This document shows, in pieces, positions 1 to 8,576 of a DNA stretch of 64,000 nt. Source of the stretch: Pseudacidovorax sp. Lineage in GTDB: Bacteria > Pseudomonadota > Gammaproteobacteria > Burkholderiales > Burkholderiaceae_C. The position numbers and the translations under genes were made by a program. The DNA is taken from assembly GCF_017991995.1 (NCBI RefSeq), contig NZ_JAGOPN010000011.1:154342-218341 (forward strand). Reading direction: 5' to 3'. Position 1 is the first letter of the stretch; the number at the start of each line of letters is the position of its first letter. The notes under the pieces are model-generated. The model had not been told where the DNA came from, did no database searches, and saw only the letters and a program-made list of their open reading frames with translations.

Positions 1-74
1 TCCGCATCGAGTCGCCGTCGATCGAGGAGGTCATCGCCCGCTTCTACGCCCTGCACGGCGCGGCCGAGGCATGA
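1..74 (+). CDS. ABC transporter ATP-binding protein, C-terminal end only
   Basis: Only the last 23 codons are in the window, read from base 3 to the TGA at 72-74 (ending ...FYALHGAAEA). The stop overlaps the ATG of the next gene (ATGA), and the next two genes are ABC-2 type permeases, so this is most likely the ATPase subunit of that exporter. The tail itself has no diagnostic motif; the call rests on gene order and on the resemblance of 'SIEEVIARFY' to the tails of ABC-2 ATPases. Confidence 0.6.
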   Translation, partial: RIESPSIEEVIARFYALHGAAEA

Positions 75-916
75 GCGGCCGCCGATCGGTGCCGGATGGC
101 CGCGCGCTGCGGCCCTACCGCGCGGCCTTCGTCTCGCGCTTCCTGCAGATGCTGCAGTACCGCACCGCGGCCTTTGCCGGCTTTGGCACCCAGTGCTGGT
201 GGGGCGGCATCAAGGTCATGGTGCTCGCGGCCTTCTACGCGGCCGACGCTGCGCCCATGCCGCTCGCCCAGGCGGTCACCTACACCTGGCTCGCGCAGGG
301 GCTGCTGGCCTTGCTGCCGTGGGCGGGCGACCCCGAGGTGGCGCAGGCGGTGCGCACCGGTGCCGTCGCCTACGACCGCCTGCGGCCGGTGGACGCCTAC
401 GGGCTGTGGTTCGTCCGCAGCGCGGGCTGGATCGCGGCGCGGGTGCTGCCGCGCCTGGCGCTGATGGCCGCCTTCGCGGCGATCCTGCTGCCCCTGGCGG
501 GCTGGGGCGACTGGTCATGGCGCCCGCCCGTGAGCATCGCGGCCGGGGCGGCCTTCGGGGTATCGATGGTGCTGGCGCTGCTGCTGTCGGCAGCGCTGGT
601 GATGCTGCTCAACGTGGCCGCCGTGGCAGCGCTGGACGCCCGCGGCATCAACATGCTGGCGCTGCCCGTGGTGATCCTCCTGTCGGGCAACCTGGTGCCG
701 CTGGCGCTGCTGCCGGACGGCTGGCAGCGCTGGCTGCTGCTGCAGCCGTTGGCGGGGCTGCTGGACATCCCGGCGCGGATCTACTTCGGGCAGTTGGCGG
801 GCGCGGACGCAGTTGGCGGTCTGCTGCTGCAGGTCTTCTGGATCGCGGCATTGGCGGCCGCCGGTCGGTGGGCGCTGCAGGCTGCCTTCGCGCGCCTGGA
901 AGTGCAGGGCGGCTGA
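71..916 (+). CDS. ABC-2 type transport permease (exporter subunit 1)
   Basis: This 281-residue inner-membrane protein has about six hydrophobic segments, roughly at residues 28-55, 65-82, 120-145, 155-190, 195-215 and 245-270. It resembles the ABC-2 permeases that work as a trio with one ATPase and a DUF990-type permease (the viologen/antibiotic exporter group). The start overlaps the upstream ATPase stop (ATGA), which implies translational coupling, and the second permease begins 4 bp after its stop. The exported substrate cannot be told from the sequence. Confidence 0.8.
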   Translation: MSGRRSVPDGRALRPYRAAFVSRFLQMLQYRTAAFAGFGTQCWWGGIKVMVLAAFYAADAAPMPLAQAVTYTWLAQGLLALLPWAGDPEVAQAVRTGAVAYDRLRPVDAYGLWFVRSAGWIAARVLPRLALMAAFAAILLPLAGWGDWSWRPPVSIAAGAAFGVSMVLALLLSAALVMLLNVAAVAALDARGINMLALPVVILLSGNLVPLALLPDGWQRWLLLQPLAGLLDIPARIYFGQLAGADAVGGLLLQVFWIAALAAAGRWALQAAFARLEVQGG

Positions 917-920
917 GGCC

Positions 921-1742
921 ATGGCACGCAGCGGCTCCATGGGCAACGCCCGCCTGTTCCTGCGCTTCGCCGCGGCCTCGATCGCGGGCCAGGCCCGCTA
1001 TCCCGCATCGGCGCTGATGCTGGCCGCCGGCCAGTTCCTGGCCACGGGCATCGAGGTCGTCGGCATCTGGGCGCTGTTCGACCGCTTCGGCAGCCTTCAG
1101 GGCTGGCGTCTCGGCGAGGTGGCGCTGTTCTACGGACTGGTGCACGCCATGTTCGCGCTGGCTGACATGCTGGGCCGCGGTTTCGACGTGCTGGGCACCG
1201 ACTTGCTGCGTACCGGCGCCTTCGACCGACTGTTGCTGCGCCCGAGGCCGGTGGCGCTGCAGCTGATGGGGCACGATCTGCGGCTGAGCCGCCTGGGCCG
1301 GCTGCTGCAGGCCGGGCTGGTGCTGGCCTTCGGCAGCGTGCAGGCGGGCATCGACTGGACGCCGGCCGCCATCGCGGTGGCCGTGTTCGCCGTCGCGGGC
1401 GGCGTGGCGCTCTTCCTGGGCATCCTGGTGCTGCAGGGCGCGCTCGCCTTCTGGACGGTGGAGAGCCTGGAGATCGCCAACGTGTTCACCTATGGCGGCG
1501 TGGAGGCGGGGCAGTACCCCATGTCGCTGTACGCGCGGTGGTTCAGGCGCCTGCTCACCTTCGGCGTGCCGCTGGCCTGCGTGGCCTACTACCCCGCACT
1601 GTGGGTGCTGGGCCGCGCCGATCCGCTGGGCGCGCCCGCCTGGGTGGGCGCCGTCTCGCCCCTGGCGGGCTTTGTCTTTCTGGGGCTCGCGTTCGGCGTG
1701 TGGCGCCTGGGCCTGCGCCGCTATGCGTCCAGCGGCAGCTAG
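921..1742 (+). CDS. ABC-2 family permease, DUF990-like (exporter subunit 2)
   Basis: This 273-residue polytopic membrane protein is the third gene of the exporter operon. The ATG at 921 follows the upstream stop by 4 bp; a longer reading frame exists upstream but would overlap the first permease heavily. Hydrophobic stretches lie near residues 30-55, 65-85, 135-185, 200-230 and 235-260. The stretch 'YGGVEAGQYPMSLYARWFRR' (about 190-210) is typical of DUF990/ABC-2 export permeases, where a similar 'YP...Y..W.R' segment is conserved. It probably forms a heterodimeric channel with the preceding permease. It ends 8 bp from the convergent gene at 1751. Confidence 0.8.
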   Translation: MARSGSMGNARLFLRFAAASIAGQARYPASALMLAAGQFLATGIEVVGIWALFDRFGSLQGWRLGEVALFYGLVHAMFALADMLGRGFDVLGTDLLRTGAFDRLLLRPRPVALQLMGHDLRLSRLGRLLQAGLVLAFGSVQAGIDWTPAAIAVAVFAVAGGVALFLGILVLQGALAFWTVESLEIANVFTYGGVEAGQYPMSLYARWFRRLLTFGVPLACVAYYPALWVLGRADPLGAPAWVGAVSPLAGFVFLGLAFGVWRLGLRRYASSGS

Positions 1743-1750
1743 CCGCGTGC

Positions 1751-3214
1751 TCAGCGCAGCCGCTGCTGAAGCGGATCGCCCAGCAGGCTGAGCCGCCCGG
1801 CGCGGTCGATGCGCCAGAGCCGCTCGTTGCCGTGGCCGTCATCGGCGGTGAACAGAACGGCATCGCCGACTGCAGTGAAGCCCACCGGCATCGAATGCGC
1901 CGCGCCGGGCACCACGTCGGCCATGCGGCGCGTGCCGGCGGCCGTGCCGTCGGTGGACCAGGGCTCCACGCCATGCGTGGCATCGCCGGCCGAAAACCAC
2001 AGCCGGCCCGCCGCCACCTCGAAGCGTGAGGGCGTCGCGCTCGATGCGCCGGTGGCAATGTCGGCCACGCGGCGCGTGACGGCCTCCGTGCCGTCCGAGC
2101 TCCACAGCTCGGCACCGGATTCGCCATCGGTGGCCGCGAAGTAGAGCCGCCCGTTCATCACGGCCATGGGGCTCGACAGGCTGCCGCGCGGCCCGGGCTG
2201 GATGTCCTTGACCAGGCGCGTGCCGTCGACGGTGCCGTCGCTGCGCCACAGCTCGATGCCGTGGCGGCCGTCGTCGGCCGCGAAGTACAGCGCGCCCTTC
2301 ATCGCCGTCAGGTGCCGCGGTTGCGACGCGGCCTCGCCGGCTCGGACATCCTTCACCAGACGCGTGCCCTCCGCCGTGCCATCGCTCGTCCACAGCTCGG
2401 TGCCGTGCTGGCCGTCGTTGGCGGTGAAGTACAGCTGCCGCCCCACGGCCGTCAGGCGCGCGATGCCGCCGTCCTCGGGCCCGGCTCTGACATCCTTCAC
2501 AAGCCGGGTGCCCTTGGCACCGCCATCGGTCACCCAGAGTTCATGGCCATGCTCGGCCGTGGTGGCGGTGAAGAACAACCGGTCGCCCACCACGGTGAGC
2601 TGCCGCACCAGGGCCCGTGGCCCCGGCGCGATGGCCGCCACGCGTACGGTGCTCTGGGCCGTGCCCTGCGTCTTCCAGAGCTGGAAGCCGCCGTCCGGCT
2701 CCTTGGCCACGAAATAAAGCGCGTCCTTGAAGACCGTCAGTTCGGCGGGCAGGGCGCCATCGCTGCCGGGCGCGCCGGGGAGGCGCGCGACGGGCACGGT
2801 GCCGCGCCCGGTGCCATCGGTGCGCCACAGCTGCACGCCGTGCTCACCGTCGGTCGCGGCGAAATAGATGCGGCCCCGGTATGGCGTCAGGCTGGAGGGA
2901 TAGGCGCCGCGGAAACCCGGAAGGATGTCCTTGACCAAGCGTGTGCCGCCAGGCGTGCCGTCGGTGATCCACAGCTCCTGGCCGCTGAGCGCATGCACCG
3001 CGGTGAAGACCGCACGGCGCTCACCCAGCGGCGTGAGCTGTGTGGGCGAGACGAAGGCGAGGGGCGCGCGCTGCTCGGGCAGAACGGTGCGGTCGGGGTC
3101 GGCGGCCGCTGCCGGCTGAGCCATGGCCGTGCCGAGGGACAGCGTCGCGACGGCCGCCAGCGAGAGCGCCAGACGGCAGGCATAGAGAAAAGGGGAGGGC
3201 GTGAACGCATGCAT
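1751..3214 (-). CDS. ELWxxDGT-repeat exported protein
   Basis: This 487-residue protein has a clear signal peptide (hydrophobic core LALSLAAVATLSLG, cleavage near AMA-QPAAAA). The rest is about eight tandem repeats of roughly 48 residues, each with the core 'ELW.TDGT..GTRLVKDI' followed by a stretch like 'LYFAATDG.HG'. The ELWxxDGT repeat is a known bacterial repeat of beta-propeller character, often found on surface or secreted proteins; its function is unknown. No lipobox or membrane anchor follows the signal peptide, so a periplasmic or secreted location is likely. It stands alone between convergent and divergent neighbours. The ATG at 3214 has only a weak ribosome site. Confidence 0.85.
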   Translation of the reverse strand: MHAFTPSPFLYACRLALSLAAVATLSLGTAMAQPAAAADPDRTVLPEQRAPLAFVSPTQLTPLGERRAVFTAVHALSGQELWITDGTPGGTRLVKDILPGFRGAYPSSLTPYRGRIYFAATDGEHGVQLWRTDGTGRGTVPVARLPGAPGSDGALPAELTVFKDALYFVAKEPDGGFQLWKTQGTAQSTVRVAAIAPGPRALVRQLTVVGDRLFFTATTAEHGHELWVTDGGAKGTRLVKDVRAGPEDGGIARLTAVGRQLYFTANDGQHGTELWTSDGTAEGTRLVKDVRAGEAASQPRHLTAMKGALYFAADDGRHGIELWRSDGTVDGTRLVKDIQPGPRGSLSSPMAVMNGRLYFAATDGESGAELWSSDGTEAVTRRVADIATGASSATPSRFEVAAGRLWFSAGDATHGVEPWSTDGTAAGTRRMADVVPGAAHSMPVGFTAVGDAVLFTADDGHGNERLWRIDRAGRLSLLGDPLQQRLR

Positions 3215-3418
3215 GCGTGCACTCTATCTAAAGAGGAAATGTTTTCCACTTGGAGATTCCACCCGGGTCGCGGCGGGTTCACAGCCCCATGCCGCGCCGT
3301 CCCTCACCCCGGCCTCGGCAAACCCCTTAGACCAAACGGCCGAATGTTGACTTGTATTGCCAAATGCTTAAGTGCAGCATCCCGTTGCGCCGAACCCGGC
3401 GCGAGAGGAGACAGGCAC

Positions 3419-3673
3419 ATGAAGAAAGCAATGATCCTGGCCGCAGCCTTGTCGCTGTGTGCCGCCGTGGCCGCCAAGGGCGGAGGCGGAGGGCACAGCA
3501 GCGGCGGCGGCCTTCATTCGGGCAGCCACTCGGTGAGCAGCTACACCCGGCACGACGGAACCCACGTCGCGCCCAGCCATGCCACCAATCCGAACCAGAC
3601 CAAGCTGGACAACTGGAGCACCAAAGGCAACGTCAATCCCTACACCGGCAAGGAAGGGACACGCAAGCCATGA
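3419..3673 (+). CDS. small exported Gly/His-rich protein
   Basis: This 84-residue protein has a signal peptide (MKKAMILAAALSLCAAVAA) followed by a Gly/Ser/His-rich linker and the tail 'DNWSTKGNVNPYTGKEGT'. That tail is a recurrent motif in small proteobacterial exported proteins of unknown function (consensus about HVxPHxRTNPN...N.STKGNxNPYTGxxGT). The ATG at 3419 is preceded by GAGAGGAGAC, a strong ribosome site. The stop overlaps the ATG of the next small gene (ATGA), so the two are co-translated. A TTGACT hexamer at 3347-3352 could be a -35 element, but I see no convincing -10. It is probably periplasmic; the role is unknown. Confidence 0.75.
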   Translation: MKKAMILAAALSLCAAVAAKGGGGGHSSGGGLHSGSHSVSSYTRHDGTHVAPSHATNPNQTKLDNWSTKGNVNPYTGKEGTRKP

Positions 3674-3900
3674 AGCGCCGATTGCTGGGAGCGGTTTTGA
3701 TTGCCACCCTCTTCGGGGGTGTGGGCGCCAACGCCGACGCGCGGGGCCGACGTGGGGGTCACTCGTCCGGCAGCCGCCACGCGACCTACAGGGGCGGTGC
3801 AGGCGGGGTTGGGGGCGGGGGTGGCAGCGGGGGCTGCGGCTCGCGCGGCGGGCCCGGCTATCGCAAGCCGAACGGCCAATGCGCCAGCCACCGGGATTGA
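3670..3900 (+). CDS. small exported Gly-rich protein
   Basis: This 76-residue protein has a signal peptide (MKRRLLGAVLIATLFGGVGANA), a Gly/Arg-rich middle and the C-terminal motif 'GPGYRKPNGQCASHRD'. That tail (GPGYRxPNGxCA) recurs in small exported proteins of Proteobacteria and carries the second of only two cysteines. It overlaps the preceding gene by 4 bp, which supports both starts. It converges on the hydrolase gene 13 bp downstream. The function is unknown. A shared role with the preceding protein is inferred only from coupling and similar composition. Confidence 0.7.
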   Translation: MKRRLLGAVLIATLFGGVGANADARGRRGGHSSGSRHATYRGGAGGVGGGGGSGGCGSRGGPGYRKPNGQCASHRD

Positions 3901-3913
3901 AAGCCTCGCGGCC

Positions 3914-5632
3914 CTAGCGTCGCGCCGGAATCAGCGGCATCAGCAGTCGGCTGTCGTGGTCGCCACCCGTGAGGACCGTGGTCACGCCGCCGAACTCCGC
4001 CACAGGCCGGTCCTCGGGATGGTCGTGGCGCATGCGACCGGGCGGGGTCACGATGAAATCGTGGCCCTGCACCGTGAGCACAAGACGCCACCCCTTGGGA
4101 AAGACCAGGCAGGTGGGCCAGATCTCCACCTCCACCGGATAGGCCTCGCCGGGCACGAGCTCCTGCACCTCGTCATGGGCATGCCAGGGCCGCCAGGGCA
4201 GGCTGCGCGCCGGGTCCAGCTTGCGGTGAGAGGCACGCAGCCAGCCCATGGCCATGGGCACGCGTTCATGCGCGCCCACGTAGCTCATCTCCTGCCCGTC
4301 CGGATCGAAGACGCGCAGTACGACGAACAGGTCGGCATCGGTGGTACTGGACGAGACCCACAGCCGCAGCACGGCCGGGCCGGTGAACTCGGTGTCCTGC
4401 GCGAAGGGCGCGGTCGAAAAGCTCAGGCCTTCGCCCATGGCTTCGAAACTGGCCCGGCCGGCGCCGCGCGGCGGCACGTCGCCCAGCGAGCCGTCGGCGG
4501 CGTCCAGGTGGAAGGGCGTCCAGGCGGTGCACGCGAGCGGCCATTCCTGCTCCGTTCGCATCTCGGCCGTGCCATCGGCATGACGGATGGCGAGTTGCAC
4601 AGGCGGCTCGCGGTCCCAGCCGTTGTCCTCGCCCGCCAGGAAGTGCTTGAAGAAGCGCTGCTGGATGGCCACGTAGTGCGGCAGGTAGAAGCTTTCGTAG
4701 TGCGTGCCGATGTGCGCGAAGAGCCACTTCTGCCGCGACCCGGCACGCAGCCAGCCTTCGAAGTTGCCACGCAGGTGCATGCCCGGGCCGCCCCAGTTGG
4801 CGGCGGACAGCAGCGGAACCTCGATGGCCGGCAGGTTGGCGGCACGCGCCTGGTTCCAGGCGTCGTCCAGCGGGTGCGAGAGGCGGTCGTTGGGATGGTC
4901 GGCGCGGCTGCCTTCCAGCAGCTCGTCCGACAGCGCGGGGCCAGTGGTGCGCTCGCCCGTGAGCCGGTCGCGGTGCGTGCTCTTGCCACTGCCGTACTGG
5001 TTGGCCAGCACCTGGCGCGGCCACCATTCGAAGGTGAAGCTGTTGCTCAGGATGCCGCCGTGGTGCCCGCCGTCGCGGTAGAACTCGCTGGAGCCCTCCC
5101 ACGGCACGATGGCCGCCAAGTGCGGTGGCCGCAAAGCCGCGACCTGCCACTGCTTGATGGCCAGGTACGACACGCCGATGAGCCCCACCTTGCCGTTGCT
5201 CCACGGCTGCGTGCCGGCCCATTCGATCCATTCGTAGAAGTCGCGCGTCTCCACCGGGCCGAAAGGGTCCAGGTAGCCCTCAGACCGGCCGGTGCCGCGC
5301 GAGTCGACCTGGATGACCACGAAGCCTTCGGGCACCCAGCGTTCCGGGTCCACCACTTCCCAGCGCAGGTAGCGGCCGGTGCTTCCCTCGGTGTCCAGGC
5401 CCGGGTAGATGCGCTTGAGCACCTGCCACTGCGGGTTGAAGGCGTCTTCGAAGTGCACGTCCTTGCCGTAGGCGCCCATGGCCATCACCACCGGATAGCG
5501 GCCGGGCGCCTCGGGGCGGAACACGTTGGCGCGCAAGGTCACGCCGTCGGACATGGCCACGGCCACGTCACGCATGAACACCAGGCCGTTCTCGACGGTG
5601 GTGCGGGTTTCCAGATTGGGCATGGCGCTCAT
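3914..5632 (-). CDS. CocE/NonD family serine hydrolase (peptidase S15-like)
   Basis: This 572-residue predicted esterase or acylamidase has an alpha/beta-hydrolase domain followed by a C-terminal jelly-roll, the CocE/X-Pro dipeptidyl-peptidase layout. The nucleophile elbow is 'GLIGVSYLAIKQW' (GxSYxx). An upstream 'VDSRGTGRSEGYLDPFG' matches the family oxyanion-region motif. No signal peptide is seen, so it is cytoplasmic. It is the last gene of the leftward operon that starts at 9434 and lies 19 bp after a Bug receptor gene. Two ATGs compete: 5632, which directly abuts AGGAGG, and 5623, which has ideal spacing and is perhaps the true start. It probably hydrolyses an ester or amide taken up with the help of the operon's receptors. 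Confidence 0.88.
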   Translation of the reverse strand: MSAMPNLETRTTVENGLVFMRDVAVAMSDGVTLRANVFRPEAPGRYPVVMAMGAYGKDVHFEDAFNPQWQVLKRIYPGLDTEGSTGRYLRWEVVDPERWVPEGFVVIQVDSRGTGRSEGYLDPFGPVETRDFYEWIEWAGTQPWSNGKVGLIGVSYLAIKQWQVAALRPPHLAAIVPWEGSSEFYRDGGHHGGILSNSFTFEWWPRQVLANQYGSGKSTHRDRLTGERTTGPALSDELLEGSRADHPNDRLSHPLDDAWNQARAANLPAIEVPLLSAANWGGPGMHLRGNFEGWLRAGSRQKWLFAHIGTHYESFYLPHYVAIQQRFFKHFLAGEDNGWDREPPVQLAIRHADGTAEMRTEQEWPLACTAWTPFHLDAADGSLGDVPPRGAGRASFEAMGEGLSFSTAPFAQDTEFTGPAVLRLWVSSSTTDADLFVVLRVFDPDGQEMSYVGAHERVPMAMGWLRASHRKLDPARSLPWRPWHAHDEVQELVPGEAYPVEVEIWPTCLVFPKGWRLVLTVQGHDFIVTPPGRMRHDHPEDRPVAEFGGVTTVLTGGDHDSRLLMPLIPARR

Positions 5633-5651
5633 CCTCCTCGGGCTCCTTTTC

Positions 5652-6632
5652 TTACTGCAGCGGCACGTTGGCCTGTTTGACGATGCGGGCGAATTTGTCC
5701 ATCTCCTGGCGGAAGAAGACAGCGAACTCCTGCGTGCTCAGCGTGGCGGGCGGACTGTCCCAGCCGACCATCTTGTCCTTGACCTGCGGCACCTGCATGG
5801 CGCGCTGCACTTCGGCGGCCAGCTTCTGTACCACGGCCTCGGGCGTCTTGCCGGGCGCGAACAGGCCGACCCAGCCGCCGTTGTAGTCCATGCCTGCGAC
5901 GCCGCTCTCGGCCATGGCGGGCACGTCCGGAAAGGCCGCGATGCGCTTGGCACTGGTGACGGCCAGCGGCCGGACCTGCCCGGCCTTCACCGCCATCGTG
6001 GCCGCGGCGGTGCTGAGGAAGCAGGCCGTCACCTCCTTGCTCATCACCGCATTGAGTGCCGGTGCCGCGCCCTTGTAGGGCACATGCAGCATGCGGGTGC
6101 CGGCCGTCTCGTTGAGCAGCTCGCCGGCCAGGTGCAGGGTGTTGCCGTTGCCGGGCGAGCCGTAGGTGATCTGGGCATCGGGCTTGCGCGCCGCCTCCAG
6201 GAACTGGCCGAAGTTCCTGTACGGCGAGTCGGGCGCCACCACCAGCGTCAGCGCCGGTGCGATGGTGAACAGCGTGACCGGCGCGAAGTCGGCCAGCGTG
6301 TCGTAGGGCAGGCTCTTGTAGATGCTCGGGTTGATGGCCTGCGAACCGGTGGTCACCAGCAGCGTGTAGCCATCGGGCGCGGAGCGGGCCACGGCCTCCG
6401 CGGCCACGATGCCGTTGGCGCCCAGGCGGTTGTCCACCAACACGGCCTGACCCATCTGCTGGCCGAGCTGGGTGCCAATGACGCGGGCCAGCAGGTCTGG
6501 ACTGCCGCCGGCCGAAAAAGGCACCAGCAGCTTGATCGCCCGGTTGGGGTAGGCGCCCTGCGCGAAGGCGGACGTGAACGGGGCCGCAGCGAGCGCACCC
6601 AGCGTGGCCAGGCAGTGCCGGCGATGGATCAT
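5652..6632 (-). CDS. Bug-family periplasmic substrate-binding protein (tripartite tricarboxylate transporter receptor)
   Basis: This 326-residue protein has an N-terminal signal peptide ending near SAFAQG. The Bug/TctC fold is shown by 'YPNRAIKLLVPFSAGGSPD', 'VDNRLGANGIVAAEAVARS' and 'MLHVPYKGAAPALNAV'. Bug proteins bind small carboxylates, amides or aromatics through main-chain contacts and normally deliver them to a TctA/TctB permease, which is not encoded here. It is the fourth gene of the operon, 46 bp after a paralogous receptor. A dedicated permease elsewhere, or a purely sensory role, are both possible. Confidence 0.92.
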   Translation of the reverse strand: MIHRRHCLATLGALAAAPFTSAFAQGAYPNRAIKLLVPFSAGGSPDLLARVIGTQLGQQMGQAVLVDNRLGANGIVAAEAVARSAPDGYTLLVTTGSQAINPSIYKSLPYDTLADFAPVTLFTIAPALTLVVAPDSPYRNFGQFLEAARKPDAQITYGSPGNGNTLHLAGELLNETAGTRMLHVPYKGAAPALNAVMSKEVTACFLSTAAATMAVKAGQVRPLAVTSAKRIAAFPDVPAMAESGVAGMDYNGGWVGLFAPGKTPEAVVQKLAAEVQRAMQVPQVKDKMVGWDSPPATLSTQEFAVFFRQEMDKFARIVKQANVPLQ

Positions 6633-6678
6633 GGCGATGTCTCCTCTCTTGTGAAGCTCGGACGCGTGCGTCGAAGCG

Positions 6679-7650
6679 TCAGTTCGGCAGTGCGCCGGTT
6701 TCGCGCACCACGCGCGCCCACTTGTCCAGCTCGCGGTCCAGGTAGCCGCGCACGGCCTCCAGGTTGCCGCCCATGGGCTCGAAGCCGGTGGCGGCGAGGC
6801 GGGCCAGGAATTCCGGGTCCTTCTGCAGGCGCGCCACCTCGTCGTTGATCCGCTGCAACACGGCAGGCGGCGTCTTGGCCGGCGCGAAGACGCCGACCCA
6901 GGTCACGTCCTCGAAGCCGGGAAAGCCCGACTCCGCCACGGTCGGCACCTCCGGCAGGGCCGGCGAGCGTTGCGCGCCCGTCACCACCAGCCCATGCACG
7001 CGGCCGGACTTGACCAGCTCCACCGCCGCGGGCAGCGCCACGCTGGCCAGCTGCGTCTGGCCGCTCATCGCGGCGTTGAGCGCCGGCGCCGCGCCCTGGT
7101 AGGGCACATGCGTGACCGGCACCTTGGCCAGCACCTTGAACAGGTACTCGGCGGTGAGGTGCGGTGTGGTGCCGGCACCGGCCGTGCCGTAGTTGTAGCT
7201 GCCGCCCTTGGCGTCGGCCACCACCTCCTGCAGCGTGCGGGCCTTGAGGTTGGGCGCCGTGACGATCAGGTTGGGGCTGGCCGCGACCAATGCCGCGAGC
7301 GTGAGGTCGCCCTTGGGGTCGAAGCCCAGCTGCCGCTGCATCGACGGGTTGACGGCATAGGAGCTGGTGTTGATCAGCAGCGTGTACCCATCGGGCTCGG
7401 CCCGCGCGACCAGCGCCGAGGCCACGCTGCCGCCGGCGCCGGGCTTGTTCTCCACCACCACGCTCTGGCCCAGCGGCTGAGCCAGCCGATGCGCCAGCAG
7501 CCGGGCAATGATGTCCGCCGGGCCGGCCGGCGCAAAGGCGACCACGAAGCGCACCGGACGCGTGGGCCACTTGTCCTGCGCCGGCGCCGCCAGCGGCAGC
7601 GCCGCGAGGGCGAGGGCCGGCAGCAGGCGCCGCCAGAGCTTGGATGCCAT
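6679..7650 (-). CDS. Bug-family periplasmic substrate-binding protein
   Basis: This 323-residue paralogue of the next gene in the operon has a signal peptide cleaved near LPLAAPAQ. Conserved family segments are 'WPTRPVRFVVAFAPAGPAD', 'VENKPGAGGSVASALVAR' and 'VTHVPYQGAAPALNAAMSG'. Two adjacent but divergent Bug receptors in one operon suggest two related ligands, or a duplication with one copy drifting. It follows the deacetylase-fold gene by 76 bp. No TctAB genes are nearby. Confidence 0.92.
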   Translation of the reverse strand: MASKLWRRLLPALALAALPLAAPAQDKWPTRPVRFVVAFAPAGPADIIARLLAHRLAQPLGQSVVVENKPGAGGSVASALVARAEPDGYTLLINTSSYAVNPSMQRQLGFDPKGDLTLAALVAASPNLIVTAPNLKARTLQEVVADAKGGSYNYGTAGAGTTPHLTAEYLFKVLAKVPVTHVPYQGAAPALNAAMSGQTQLASVALPAAVELVKSGRVHGLVVTGAQRSPALPEVPTVAESGFPGFEDVTWVGVFAPAKTPPAVLQRINDEVARLQKDPEFLARLAATGFEPMGGNLEAVRGYLDRELDKWARVVRETGALPN

Positions 7651-7726
7651 GTCTTTGTCTCCTGGGAAATGGCCCGGCCGCTTCTGCGACGGCTCGGACC
7701 GGTGGGCTGCCCGGCAGCCCGGTGGC

Positions 7727-8575
7727 TCAGACGGAAGCGAGCACGTGCCGCGCCATCTCCTCGCGGGTGCAGATCCACACGTCGCCGGCCTGCTTCACGC
7801 GGGCCATGATCTCGTCGTAGACCCAGGCGCCGGAGGGCCGGCCCATCACGTGCGTGTGGGCCGTCACGTCCAACATCAGCGGCACCGGCTCGGCGCGCAT
7901 GGCGGCGAAGGTGTCCTCGAAGGTCTCCAGCATGTGCCGCGGCCCCTGGCCGTAGCGGATGCAGGTGGGCAGGTCGTTCACGTCCATGGTGAGCGGAATG
8001 CCCACGATGCGCCTGCCGCCGAAGTCCATCACATAGGGCCGGTCGTCGTCGTTGACGTCGCCGTGGTGCAGGTAGCCCGCCTCGGCCAGCAGGCGCGAGC
8101 TGATGGGGCTGCCGGTGCCGCGCGGGCTGATCCAGCCGAGGGGCGCCACGCCGGCCGTGGCCGTGAGCAGCTCGTGATTGCGGGCGAGGTTGGCGCGCTC
8201 GCCGGCCTCGTCAAAGTAGACCGGGATCACGTCCATGCCCCACGAGTGGTTGATGACCTCGTGGCCCAGTTCGGCCAGCTTGCGCACCGTGGCCGGGTCG
8301 CGCTCGCAGATCACGCCATTGACCATCACGCTGGTGCGCACGCCGTGCTTCTGCGCAATGCCCAGCAGGCGGTGGATGCCGCGCACCAGGCCGAAGCTCG
8401 CCCAGGAATGCGCATTGGTGTCGAAGAAGCCCGGCTTGAGCACATTGCCCATCGGTCCGATGCCCGGCGCCTGGCCGTCCGACCAGGCCTCGTAGGCGAT
8501 GTTGAAGATGACGGCGAGCCGGTGGCCGCCCGGCCAGCGGAAGTCGTCGGGCAGGCGGGTGATGACGGGTTCCAT
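7727..8575 (-). CDS. polysaccharide-deacetylase-fold hydrolase (NodB-like, PuuE/amidase type)
   Basis: This 282-residue cytoplasmic enzyme belongs to the carbohydrate esterase 4 / NodB-like superfamily. The cyclic-amide branch (allantoinase PuuE and imide hydrolases) keeps the motif seen here as 'ELGHEVINHSWGMD' (paired metal-binding His) and a late 'DVTAHTHVMGRPSG' His motif. Its ATG at 8575 lies one base after the TGA of the FAH gene (TGAGATG), so the two are tightly coupled. With an FAH hydrolase, Bug receptors and a CocE hydrolase in the operon, hydrolysis of a C-N bond in a small nutrient is more likely than sugar deacetylation; this is inferred from context. Confidence 0.85.
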   Translation of the reverse strand: MEPVITRLPDDFRWPGGHRLAVIFNIAYEAWSDGQAPGIGPMGNVLKPGFFDTNAHSWASFGLVRGIHRLLGIAQKHGVRTSVMVNGVICERDPATVRKLAELGHEVINHSWGMDVIPVYFDEAGERANLARNHELLTATAGVAPLGWISPRGTGSPISSRLLAEAGYLHHGDVNDDDRPYVMDFGGRRIVGIPLTMDVNDLPTCIRYGQGPRHMLETFEDTFAAMRAEPVPLMLDVTAHTHVMGRPSGAWVYDEIMARVKQAGDVWICTREEMARHVLASV

Positions 8576-8576
8576 C

